From: JAKPCT01 sp029553165
Lineage (GTDB): Bacteria > Bacillota > UBA4882 > UBA8346
Direction of reading: 5' to 3'
Assembly: GCA_035359995.1 (NCBI GenBank)
Contig: DAORZT010000032.1
Coordinates: forward strand, 1 to 31,280
DNA: 31,280 nt
Shown here: piece by piece, positions 1-6,848 of the stretch
Position numbering within the stretch: the stretch's first letter is position 1
How the letters are laid out: each line of letters opens with the position of its first letter
The notes under the pieces: model-generated
Seen by the model: the letters and a program-made list of their open reading frames with translations, nothing else
Database searches by the model: none
What the model was told of the DNA's origin: nothing
Made by a program: the position numbers and the translations under genes

Positions 1-63
1 GGACTAAATAAAATGAGAAAAACGAGTAATAATATTGAAGGTGTTAACTTTTTAATCTTTAAC

Positions 64-91
64 AACTCCTTTCTTAAGGAGTTATTTTCTT
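64..91 (+). terminator. Intrinsic terminator of an upstream, unseen gene
   Basis: An 8-bp perfect stem (AACTCCTT at 64-71, AAGGAGTT at 76-83) with a TCTT loop is followed by ATTTTCTTG. The T-rich side is downstream on the + strand, so it probably ends a gene left of the window. No convincing coding remnant was seen in bases 1-63. Confidence 0.6.
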
Positions 92-187
92 GTTTAATCA
101 TTATTGTCCTGCTAAAGCCGGTAAAATATTAAACGGTAAATTTTTTCATTATTGCATCGCAATCAAGATTAAATTTCTAATTTTCAC

Positions 188-215
188 TTGACATCCAGCG
201 TCAATCTGATATACT
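188..215 (+). promoter_or_regulatory. Sigma-A-type promoter for the ylxM-ffh operon
   Basis: A perfect TTGACA -35 (188-193) is separated by 16 bp from a TATACT -10 (210-215). It lies about 40 bp upstream of the ylxM start and after the upstream terminator, so it is the likely main promoter for the ylxM-ffh-rpsP-rimM-trmD-rplS run. Confidence 0.75.
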
Positions 216-255
216 TTCAGTGTTAAGTATTTTTACTTGACAGTTGGAGGTCGTA

Positions 256-648
256 GTGGAACGCTTAGTCAGAACCGGGTTACTGTATGATTTCTATGGT
301 GGGCTTTTAACTGATAAACAGCGTAAAGTTATGGAACTTTACTATAATGAGGACTGGTCATTAGCAGAAATAGCAACCAAAGAGGCAGTATCCCGTCAGG
401 CAGTCCATGATTTACTGCAACGCAGTGAACGTTTAATGGAAGAATATGAAGCTAAGCTTGGTCTAGTTAAACTATTTACCAAACAACAGACTATATTGAT
501 GGACATTGCTCAAAAACTGGGAAAAATAATTGAAGAATGCGAACCGAATTCACCGAAGACCAAATTGTTATATGAAATCAAAGAGCAGATCGAACAGTTA
601 ATTGAGCTAGAAACTTTGGAAGAAGGGGAAATCAAAGATGGTATTTGA
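256..648 (+). CDS. ylxM: YlxM/UPF0122 family helix-turn-helix protein
   Basis: Small putative DNA-binding protein of the YlxM/p13 family, encoded next to ffh in most Firmicutes and linked to the signal recognition particle pathway. What is seen: the family opening LLYDFYGGLLTDKQR, then a sigma-70 region 4-like helix-turn-helix (WSLAEIATKEAVSRQAVHD, about residues 33-51) and a charged helical tail. The open frame extends to a TTG at 244, but GGAGG at 246-250 sits inside that extension, 5 nt before a GTG at 256. I therefore take GTG 256 as the start, giving 130 residues. The 3' end overlaps ffh by 11 nt, which implies translational coupling. Confidence 0.9.
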   Translation: MERLVRTGLLYDFYGGLLTDKQRKVMELYYNEDWSLAEIATKEAVSRQAVHDLLQRSERLMEEYEAKLGLVKLFTKQQTILMDIAQKLGKIIEECEPNSPKTKLLYEIKEQIEQLIELETLEEGEIKDGI

Positions 649-1966
649 GAACCTTTCCAATAAATTACAGGAAACATTTAAGAAACTTCGCGGGATGGGG
701 AAACTGACTGAAAAAAATATTGAGGATTCCCTGCGTGAAGTCCGGTTAGCGTTATTGGAAGCTGATGTCAGTTATAAGGTAGTTAAGGATTTTATTGCTA
801 GGGTTAAAGAGCGGGCAATTGGGACCGAGGTCCTGAACAGTTTGACACCGGGGCAACAGGTCATTAAGGTTGTATATGACGAGTTAACCAACTTAATGGG
901 AGAGAAAGAAGCCCCATTGAAGCTGGCGGATAACCCGCCTACAGTCATTATGTTTGTTGGGCTGCAAGGTGCCGGTAAGACCAGTTCAGTTGGTAAGTTA
1001 GGGAGCCTCTTAAAGAAACAGGGACGCCGTCCGTTGCTGGTGGCAGCGGATATCTATCGCCCGGCGGCAATCAAACAACTGCAGGTTTTAGGTAAGCAAC
1101 TGGACCTTCCCGTATTTAGTTTAGAAGGTGCCAATCCGGTAACAATCGCCGAAGAGGCGCTTAAAAACGCTTTCACTTATCAACGGGATGTAGTAATAAT
1201 TGATACCGCAGGACGGCTTCATATCAACGAAGAGTTGATGGATGAACTAAAGCAGATTAAAGCGAAGGTCAATCCTCATGAGATTTTGCTGGTAGTTGAT
1301 GCAATGACCGGACAAGACGCGGTTAATGTAGCCGGTTCGTTCCAAGAAGCTTTAGGGTTAACCGGTGTGATCATCACCAAACTTGACAGTGATACTCGTG
1401 GTGGAGCGGCGCTTTCAGTCAGAGCGGTTACCAACTGTCCGATTAAGTTTGTCGGTATGGGTGAAAAGATGGAAAATCTTGAAGTATTTCACCCATCGCG
1501 GATGGCCTCCCGGATCCTGGGAATGGGCGATGTCCTGACGCTGATTGAGAAGGCGGAAGCGAACATTGATTTAAATAAGACTAAAAACTTAATGGATAAG
1601 ATCCGCAAAGCGGACTTTGATCTAAATGACTTCTTAAATCAGATGAAGGAGATGAAGAAGTTAGGTCCATTGGATCAAATCTTGGGAATGTTACCCGGAC
1701 AATTTTCAAAACAATTGAAGGGTGTCCAGGTTGATGAGAAGGAATTACTGCGACTGGAAGCAATTATTCAGTCAATGACCAAAGAAGAACGTGCCAACCC
1801 CAGTATCATCAATGGCAGTCGCCGCAAACGAATTGCAATGGGTTCAGGGACCAGTGTTCAAGCGGTAAATCGTTTATTACAGCAGTTTGAGCAGAGTCGC
1901 AAATTGATGAAACAGATGAGCGAACTTGGTAGCAAAAAAGGTAAACTGCCACGCTTTCCCTTTTAA
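638..1966 (+). CDS. ffh: Signal recognition particle GTPase Ffh (SRP54)
   Basis: GTPase subunit of the signal recognition particle. It binds signal peptides and 4.5S/6S RNA and delivers ribosome-nascent chains to FtsY at the membrane. The 442 residues match the usual length. Seen: an N domain helical bundle (1-95), G1 GLQGAGKT (about 108-115), DTAGR (189-193), TKLD (247-250) and the GMGDVLTLIEKAE linker into the C-terminal M domain, with SRRKRIAMGSG typical of the RNA-binding part. It ends in a short basic tail. It starts inside ylxM and is followed by 74 nt before rpsP. Confidence 0.98.
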   Translation: MVFENLSNKLQETFKKLRGMGKLTEKNIEDSLREVRLALLEADVSYKVVKDFIARVKERAIGTEVLNSLTPGQQVIKVVYDELTNLMGEKEAPLKLADNPPTVIMFVGLQGAGKTSSVGKLGSLLKKQGRRPLLVAADIYRPAAIKQLQVLGKQLDLPVFSLEGANPVTIAEEALKNAFTYQRDVVIIDTAGRLHINEELMDELKQIKAKVNPHEILLVVDAMTGQDAVNVAGSFQEALGLTGVIITKLDSDTRGGAALSVRAVTNCPIKFVGMGEKMENLEVFHPSRMASRILGMGDVLTLIEKAEANIDLNKTKNLMDKIRKADFDLNDFLNQMKEMKKLGPLDQILGMLPGQFSKQLKGVQVDEKELLRLEAIIQSMTKEERANPSIINGSRRKRIAMGSGTSVQAVNRLLQQFEQSRKLMKQMSELGSKKGKLPRFPF

Positions 1967-2040
1967 TTTGTTATAGTTTGTAGCGGTACCATAATACCAC
2001 TACAGATAATATAAGTGATATTTTTTTAGGAGGTGAAATT

Positions 2041-2295
2041 ATGGTAAAGATTCGTTTAAATCGAATGGGAGCTAAGAAAAGACCATTCTACCGTTTAGTT
2101 GTAGCTGATTCCAGAGCACCACGTGATGGTCGTTTTATCGAAATTATTGGCCATTATAATCCAATTGTTGATCCAGTTGAGATTGTGATTGACAAAGAAA
2201 AAGCACAAGATTGGTTGAAGAAGGGTGCCCAGCCATCTGATACGGTTAAACGACTGTTCAAACAGGTTGGTATTACTGAAGCTTCCGGTAAATGA
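2041..2295 (+). CDS. rpsP: 30S ribosomal protein S16
   Basis: Small-subunit ribosomal protein needed for 30S assembly. The 84-residue protein begins with the S16 signature MVKIRLNRMGAKKRPFYR and continues VADSRAPRDGRFIEIIG, essentially the family consensus. A near-perfect Shine-Dalgarno (AGGAGGTG) lies about 6 nt upstream of the ATG. The 74-nt gap after ffh contains an imperfect 9-bp inverted repeat (1980-1988 with 1995-2003, one mismatch) without a T tract, so read-through from ffh is likely. khpA follows after 13 nt. Confidence 0.98.
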   Translation: MVKIRLNRMGAKKRPFYRLVVADSRAPRDGRFIEIIGHYNPIVDPVEIVIDKEKAQDWLKKGAQPSDTVKRLFKQVGITEASGK

Positions 2296-2308
2296 GTGAG
2301 GTGTAACC

Positions 2309-2542
2309 ATGAAAGAATTGGTTTTACAAGTTACCAAAGCATTGGTTGACCATCCTGAAGATGTAGTAATCGATAAGATTGAACGTAATAATCAAGTTTT
2401 AATCGAGATTACGGTTAACCCCGATGATGTTGGAAAGATAATTGGTAAACAAGGGCGAATTATTCGGGCAATTCGTACAGTGGTAAAAGCTTGTGCGGTG
2501 CGTGATAATAAAAAAGTAGCTGTTGAGCTTACTAATAAGTGA
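2309..2542 (+). CDS. khpA: KH-domain RNA-binding protein KhpA (YlqC)
   Basis: Single KH-domain RNA-binding protein of 77 residues. In other Firmicutes KhpA pairs with KhpB/Jag and affects cell division and RNA regulation. The type II KH core is visible as VGKIIGKQGRIIRAIRTVV, with the GxxG loop GKQG binding RNA. The position between rpsP and rimM is the conserved location. Its TGA stop (2540-2542) is part of the GTGAGG that forms the rimM ribosome binding site. Confidence 0.95.
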   Translation: MKELVLQVTKALVDHPEDVVIDKIERNNQVLIEITVNPDDVGKIIGKQGRIIRAIRTVVKACAVRDNKKVAVELTNK

Positions 2543-2550
2543 GGATTTTT

Positions 2551-3066
2551 ATGGATACAGCAGGGATGATCGCTGTAGGTGAAATCCTAAAAGCCCAGGG
2601 GATAAAGGGTGAAGTGAAGGTTGTACCTTTAACTGATGATCCGAGACGATTTGGTAAACTAAAACGGCTTTTTCTCCAAACAAACGATGGTGTTCAAGAG
2701 TTGACCGTGGAGAGCTATCGGTTATTTCGGCAATTTGTGTTAGTTAAATTTAAAGGTATTGACGACATGAACGCAGCTAATCAAATTGGACGGGGGTTAT
2801 TGTTAATCCCTCGTGAAGAGCGGGTCAAGCTACCGCCAGGCCGATACTTTTACGATCAGATCGAGGGCTTATCAGTATTTACAACCGATGGTCAATTATT
2901 AGGGACCGTATCGAAGATTTTGAATACCGGTTCGAATGATGTCTATGTGGTCACTGATAATAGCCGTGAGATCCTGATTCCGGCTCTGAAAACAGTTGTC
3001 AAAGAGATTAATCTTAACACTGGAACGATGGTCGTGGAACTACCTGATGGTTTATTGGAGGAATAA
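2551..3066 (+). CDS. rimM: 16S rRNA processing / ribosome maturation factor RimM
   Basis: Assists 30S head maturation and binds S19. Seen: an N-terminal barrel beginning IAVGEILKAQGIKGEVKV and a PRC-like C-terminal barrel with YFYDQIEGLSVF, LGTVSKILNTGSNDVYVV and ILIPALKTVVKEI, all standard RimM landmarks. A GTG at 2539 would give a slightly longer frame. However, GAGG at 2541-2544 sits 6 nt before ATG 2551, and the protein then starts right before the conserved region, so ATG 2551 (171 residues) is preferred. trmD follows after 6 nt. Confidence 0.95.
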   Translation: MDTAGMIAVGEILKAQGIKGEVKVVPLTDDPRRFGKLKRLFLQTNDGVQELTVESYRLFRQFVLVKFKGIDDMNAANQIGRGLLLIPREERVKLPPGRYFYDQIEGLSVFTTDGQLLGTVSKILNTGSNDVYVVTDNSREILIPALKTVVKEINLNTGTMVVELPDGLLEE

Positions 3067-3072
3067 CTTTAA

Positions 3073-3825
3073 ATGCTGATCCAAATACTTACTTTATTTC
3101 CTCAAATGTTTACTGGTGTTCTTGAAAGTAGTATTTTAAAGAGAGCTCAGGAACAAAATCTTGTTAAATTTGAATTGATCAATTTTCGCGATTTCGCTAC
3201 TGATAAACACCATATGGTTGATGATACTCCTTATGGCGGAGGCAGCGGAATGGTCCTTAAACCGGAACCAATCTTTCGCGCCTTGCAATATGCTCATCAA
3301 CAAAACAGGCAACAGACAGAGCGGGGGAAGGCTAAAGTCATCTTATTAACCCCGCAAGGAAAGGTTTTTAAACAGGAGATCGCCAGAGAACTGGCGACTG
3401 CAGAAGGTCTGATTATGATCTGTGGTCATTATGAGGGGTTTGACGAGCGAATTCGTTCTTGGGTTGATTTGGAACTTTCAATCGGGGATTACGTTTTAAC
3501 AGGTGGTGAACCGGCAGCAATGGTAGTAAGTGATGCTGTGGTCCGGTTAATCCCGGGTGTTTTGGGTTCAAGTGAATCAGCGCAACACGATTCATTCTCC
3601 GAGTATCTGTTGGATTTTCCTCAATATACCCGTCCTGTTGAGTTTGAGGGAATGAGGGTTCCGGATATTCTCTTGAGTGGGCATCACGCGATGATTGAAG
3701 CGTGGCGGAGAGAACAGGCGTTGATTCGGACAGCCAAACGACGGCCCGATTTATTGGAAAATGCGCCAATGTCAGAGGAAGACTTAAAGATCCTCAAAGC
3801 AATCGGCGAATTGAATAATGGTTAA
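3073..3825 (+). CDS. trmD: tRNA (guanine-N1)-methyltransferase TrmD
   Basis: SPOUT-class methyltransferase that makes m1G37 in tRNAs reading CNN/GGG codons, using SAM. At 250 residues it is of normal length. Seen: IQILTLFPQMF at the start, the TPYGGGSGMVLKPEP loop, the trefoil-knot SAM site GHYEGFDERI and GDYVLTGGEPAAMV, and a C-terminal HHAMIEAWRREQALIRT helix. GGAGG lies 11 nt upstream of the ATG, rather far, so initiation may depend partly on coupling with rimM. Confidence 0.98.
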   Translation: MLIQILTLFPQMFTGVLESSILKRAQEQNLVKFELINFRDFATDKHHMVDDTPYGGGSGMVLKPEPIFRALQYAHQQNRQQTERGKAKVILLTPQGKVFKQEIARELATAEGLIMICGHYEGFDERIRSWVDLELSIGDYVLTGGEPAAMVVSDAVVRLIPGVLGSSESAQHDSFSEYLLDFPQYTRPVEFEGMRVPDILLSGHHAMIEAWRREQALIRTAKRRPDLLENAPMSEEDLKILKAIGELNNG

Positions 3826-3871
3826 TATTAACAATAAAAATATAAAGGATTATCGAAGGGAGGTAAGAATT

Positions 3872-4219
3872 ATGAATATCATTGATACTCTTGAAAAAGA
3901 ACAGATGCGTTCAGATATCCCTGATTTTAAAGCCGGTGATACTGTAAAAGTTCATGTTAAGGTTGTTGAAGGTGGTAAAGAACGGATTCAGGTCTTTGAA
4001 GGTGTTGTTATTCGCAGAAGCCATGGTGGTTTAAAAGAAACCTTTACCGTCCGCAAAGTTTCTCAAGGTATTGGTGTTGAAAGAACATTCCCGGTACATT
4101 CACCAATGTTGGATAAGATTGAAGTTGTTCGTCGCGGTAAGGTACGTCGTGCCAAACTGTACTATTTAAGAGAACGTTCTGGTAAATCTGCTCGGATTGA
4201 GGAACGTCGCGATAGCTGA
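3872..4219 (+). CDS. rplS: 50S ribosomal protein L19
   Basis: Large-subunit protein at the 30S-50S interface. Seen: FKAGDTVKVHVKVVEGGKERIQ, FEGVVIRR and FTVRKVSQGIGVERTFP, the L19 consensus. An upstream ATG at 3818 is in frame and overlaps trmD, but GGGAGG a few nt before ATG 3872 gives a 115-residue protein, exactly the family length. The 46 nt between trmD and rplS are AT-rich and hold only this ribosome binding site. Confidence 0.97.
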   Translation: MNIIDTLEKEQMRSDIPDFKAGDTVKVHVKVVEGGKERIQVFEGVVIRRSHGGLKETFTVRKVSQGIGVERTFPVHSPMLDKIEVVRRGKVRRAKLYYLRERSGKSARIEERRDS

Positions 4220-4228
4220 TCAAAATGA

Positions 4229-4330
4229 GAAGTGGGAAGTACGAAGTGCGAAGTGCGGGGAGAGAAATAATTCTTTTACATTAGGATACTCTTGATACTT
4301 CACACTTCGCCCCTTACATTTCGTATTTCC
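4229..4330. repeat. Heptamer-based imperfect inverted repeat between rplS and lepB
   Basis: The left arm is four tandem heptamers of form GAAGTRS (GAAGTGG, GAAGTAC, GAAGTGC, GAAGTGC at 4229-4256) followed by GGGG. The right arm (about 4296-4330) contains degenerate reverse complements of the same unit (ACTTC, ACACTTC, GCCCCTT, ACATTTC, GTATTTC). The outer 26 positions of the arms agree at about 18 sites, and many of the differences would be G-U pairs in RNA, so a transcript could form a long hairpin. Its right arm creates the spurious upstream extension of the lepB frame. Origin unknown; MITE- or REP-like is an inference. Confidence 0.65.
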
Positions 4331-4345
4331 AGGGAGGCCGTTTTA

Positions 4346-4921
4346 ATGATCGAGATTAAGAAGTCTGAATATCGCGAAAACGTTGAAGCATTTGCTATTG
4401 CAGTAGTTACAATTTTATTTGTGATCATCTTTGTGGTGCAATCTTTTTTAGTCCGCGGCAGCTCGATGGAGCCGACCCTGTTGGATGGAGAGCGGTTATT
4501 AGTTAATAAGTTTATCTTTAAGATCAGAGAACCAAAGATTGGGGATATAATTGTCTTAAAGTATCCCAAAGATCCTACGAAAAAATTTATTAAGAGAGTG
4601 ATTGCCGTCCCCAATGATACCGTCCAGATCCGTGATGGTGTTGTTTATGTTAATGGTGAAGCAATCAATGAACCATACATCAAAGAAAAACCGGAGTTGG
4701 ATTTTGATTGGGTTAATGTTCCGGAACGGACCGTATTCGTGATGGGTGACAATCGTAATGGCAGTAAAGACAGTCGTGACCCGGATGTTGGATTCATTCC
4801 TTATGAGAATATTGTTGGTAAGGCAATCTTTATTTTTTGGCCGGTACCTAAAGTGCAAGTATTGTTTAATCCTAAATATCCGGAGTTAAATGACGGTTTT
4901 CGCCAGGTGATGGATTATTAA
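4346..4921 (+). CDS. lepB: Signal peptidase I
   Basis: Membrane-bound serine protease that removes signal peptides from exported proteins. The 191-residue protein has one N-terminal transmembrane helix (about 14-35). After it comes the catalytic Ser box GSSMEPTL (Ser40), the Lys box KRVIAVP (Lys83) and the conserved GDNRNGSKDSRD box, so the Ser-Lys dyad is intact. GGGAGG about 9 nt before ATG 4346 fixes the start; the in-frame extension to 4292 comes from the inverted repeat. lepB after rplS is a common Firmicutes order. Confidence 0.97.
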   Translation: MIEIKKSEYRENVEAFAIAVVTILFVIIFVVQSFLVRGSSMEPTLLDGERLLVNKFIFKIREPKIGDIIVLKYPKDPTKKFIKRVIAVPNDTVQIRDGVVYVNGEAINEPYIKEKPELDFDWVNVPERTVFVMGDNRNGSKDSRDPDVGFIPYENIVGKAIFIFWPVPKVQVLFNPKYPELNDGFRQVMDY

Positions 4922-4972
4922 TTTTCAGTTTATTCTGTAACATTATACTAATTGTAAACAATTCGCATATTA

Positions 4973-5010
4973 AAATGTCTGGTATCTGGCTAGGCATTTT
5001 TTGTTTTTTT
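4973..5010 (+). terminator. Intrinsic terminator after lepB
   Basis: AAATGTCT (4973-4980) pairs with AGGCATTT (4992-4999) as 8 bp with one G-U pair. It is followed by a long T-rich tract reaching about 5010. It ends the ylxM-to-lepB transcription unit. Confidence 0.8.
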
Positions 5011-5086
5011 TACTCTCTTTAACAGGCATAATTGAAATCACTTCGGAAACCATAAATACAGATTAAATCCAGAAGGAGGGTAAATT

Positions 5087-5284
5087 ATGCCTGATGTAAA
5101 CTGTACGGTTGATAACTGTGAGTATTGGACTGACGGTAATCTCTGTACTGCGCAGCAGATTGTAATTCAGAATGATGAGGATGGAGGGTTTCCTCCCAAT
5201 GCACAATTAGATAGTCTGGCGGCGACACCCGCAGATTCAAACGATGAAACATGTTGCCAAACATTTAAACTCAGCAATAAGTAA
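5087..5284 (+). CDS. DUF1540 domain small cysteine protein
   Basis: 65-residue protein preceded by a strong AAGGAGGG ribosome binding site. It carries the DUF1540 pattern: Cys6, Cys11 and Cys20 in an N-terminal NCTVDNCEYW...LCTA segment, an IVI strand, and a C-terminal DETCCQTF motif (Cys56, Cys57). The family is common in spore-forming Firmicutes; its cysteines presumably bind metal, but the function is not established. It has its own terminator and appears monocistronic. Confidence 0.85.
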   Translation: MPDVNCTVDNCEYWTDGNLCTAQQIVIQNDEDGGFPPNAQLDSLAATPADSNDETCCQTFKLSNK

Positions 5285-5295
5285 TCGTCAAATTG

Positions 5296-5322
5296 AGCCC
5301 AGGAAAACTGGGCTTTTCTTTT
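5296..5322 (+). terminator. Intrinsic terminator after the DUF1540 gene
   Basis: AGCCCAG (5296-5302), loop GAAAA, CTGGGCT (5308-5314), then TTTTCTTTTTT. Canonical strong terminator 12 nt after the stop codon. Confidence 0.9.
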
Positions 5323-5480
5323 TTAATAGCACTAAATGCAATTCAATTATTGTGTGTTCCTAAAAGCTTGAATTGAAAATAAAATGAAGTGAAAATTAAA
5401 AAATTCTTTACATCATCCCCATAAAAATAAGGCAGGAAAAAATTTTTTATTAAGGAATTATTTATAGTTGAGGTGGATCT

Positions 5481-6338
5481 ATGAAAGAAATTCTATTACT
5501 GCCTAATCAAGGAAAAGAGTTGGCACTCCAACTGTGTACCAAGATTGTTGATTACTTACAAACCCAAGGTCTGAATCCTTATTTGGAAGAGAAGATTGCA
5601 GTGGCAATCGATCGAGCCGGTTTTGGAAGAAGTGAAGCACAGTTGTTTGATAAGATTGATTTGGTATTGGTACTTGGCGGAGATGGTTCGATGCTCAATG
5701 CGGCCCGCAGGGTTTATCCCCGCCAGATACCATTGTTAGGGATTAACCTTGGTCATCTGGGGTTTTTGACCAGGGTTGAGAGTAATAAGTTAGAGAATGC
5801 TTTTGAACAACTGATTCAGGGCAATTATTTAACCGAAGAGCGTTCGATGCTTGAAGCAGAGGTGATCAGGGACGGTAAGCCAGTGATTAACTTTGTTGCA
5901 TTGAATGATTTGGTTGTCTCAAAAGGCTCATTGGCACGTATTATTCGTTTAGAGACCTGGATTGACGGTGAATATTTCACGACTTATCCGGCTGATGGCT
6001 TAATCGTAGCTTCGGCTACCGGTTCAACCGCTTATTCCTTGTCTGCCGGAGGCCCAATCATGGATCCGGGATTAAAAGCGATCTTGATAACGCCGATCTG
6101 CGCTCATTCACTGTATGCCCGTTCTTTAGTTTTGAATGATACTGCGGTTATCAAAGTATTAGTGAATGCCAATCATACTGATATTACCCTTACGGCTGAT
6201 GGCCAAACTGCAGTTACCTTGCTGTCTGGGGATGAGATCCATTTCAAAAAAGCTAAAGCAATCACAAAACTATTACGATTTAATCATCAGGGAGTTTATG
6301 AAGTATTGCAGTCACGTCTCAAAGAAGGCCGTATTTAA
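5481..6338 (+). CDS. nadK: NAD kinase (ATP/polyphosphate-NAD kinase)
   Basis: Phosphorylates NAD to NADP in the cytoplasm. The 285-residue length fits. Seen: the GGDGS motif (66-70) that binds the phosphate donor, NLGHLGFLT, ALNDLVVSKG (the NAD-contacting Asn-Asp), and TGSTAYSLSAGGPI in the C-terminal domain. GAGGTGG lies just upstream of the ATG. It begins a conserved nadK-argR-recN cluster; argR follows after about 50 nt. The 150 nt before it are AT-rich with a 7-bp inverted repeat (AATTCAA/TTGAATT), and no clear promoter was recognised. Confidence 0.97.
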   Translation: MKEILLLPNQGKELALQLCTKIVDYLQTQGLNPYLEEKIAVAIDRAGFGRSEAQLFDKIDLVLVLGGDGSMLNAARRVYPRQIPLLGINLGHLGFLTRVESNKLENAFEQLIQGNYLTEERSMLEAEVIRDGKPVINFVALNDLVVSKGSLARIIRLETWIDGEYFTTYPADGLIVASATGSTAYSLSAGGPIMDPGLKAILITPICAHSLYARSLVLNDTAVIKVLVNANHTDITLTADGQTAVTLLSGDEIHFKKAKAITKLLRFNHQGVYEVLQSRLKEGRI

Positions 6339-6391
6339 TATAGAGTTTTCTGGAATTGATTTTTCGATGGTCAATAAGTTGGAGGTTAATG

Positions 6392-6844
6392 ATGAAGTCC
6401 GAGCGTCACGCATTGATTATCACGATCATTAAAGAGCAAGCGATCAGTACTCAGGAGGAGTTAGGTGAAGCGCTTAAAGCCCGCGGTGTTTTGGTAACAC
6501 AAGCGACTTTATCCCGGGATATTAAGGAATTAGGGCTGATTAAAACCCCTACTTTGGAAGGGAGTTACCGTTATTCCTTGCCGCAGGACCGCGCTCCTGG
6601 AGATTTGATGCGTCGGGCGCAGCGGATGTTAGAGGATGCTGTTATTTCGGTGGATGTAGCTGAGAATATCATTGTGATTAAGACGATGAATGGGACGGCA
6701 CAGGGAGTTGCCGCAGCGTTTGATGATTTAGAATGGCCTGAAGTTGTAGGAACTGTTGCTGGTGATAATACGATTATGGCAGTGATTCGTAATAAAGAAC
6801 AAGCCAAGGAACTCGTAAAACGACTTCATGAGTTGAGGGGGTAA
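6392..6844 (+). CDS. argR: Arginine repressor ArgR/AhrC
   Basis: Hexameric arginine-dependent regulator that represses arginine biosynthesis and activates catabolism. Seen: an N-terminal winged helix with TQEELGEALKARGVLVTQATLSRDIKELGL, and a C-terminal arginine-binding/oligomerisation domain with GTVAGDNTIMAVI. GGAGG at 6381-6385 sits 3 nt before ATG 6389 and 6 nt before ATG 6392, so 6392 (150 residues, typical length) is preferred; the longer frame from 6356 is not needed. recN starts 4 nt after the stop, so the two are cotranscribed. Confidence 0.95.
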   Translation: MKSERHALIITIIKEQAISTQEELGEALKARGVLVTQATLSRDIKELGLIKTPTLEGSYRYSLPQDRAPGDLMRRAQRMLEDAVISVDVAENIIVIKTMNGTAQGVAAAFDDLEWPEVVGTVAGDNTIMAVIRNKEQAKELVKRLHELRG

Positions 6845-6848
6845 CAAG

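Noticed and set aside
1..63. 3' end of an upstream gene such as ftsY
   Set aside because: No reading frame shows recognisable protein similarity before the terminator at 64-91.
1980..2003. Terminator between ffh and rpsP
   Set aside because: The 9-bp inverted repeat has a mismatch and no T tract directly after it; it is more likely incidental or an RNA-processing hairpin.
3818..3871. N-terminal extension of ribosomal protein L19
   Set aside because: L19 is normally about 115 residues and a strong ribosome binding site precedes ATG 3872.
4292..4345. N-terminal extension of signal peptidase I
   Set aside because: The extension is encoded by the right arm of the heptamer inverted repeat and a clear ribosome binding site sits directly before ATG 4346.
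5407..5430. Promoter before nadK (TTTACA)
   Set aside because: No -10 hexamer lies at 16-18 bp spacing; the TAAAAT nearby is too close.
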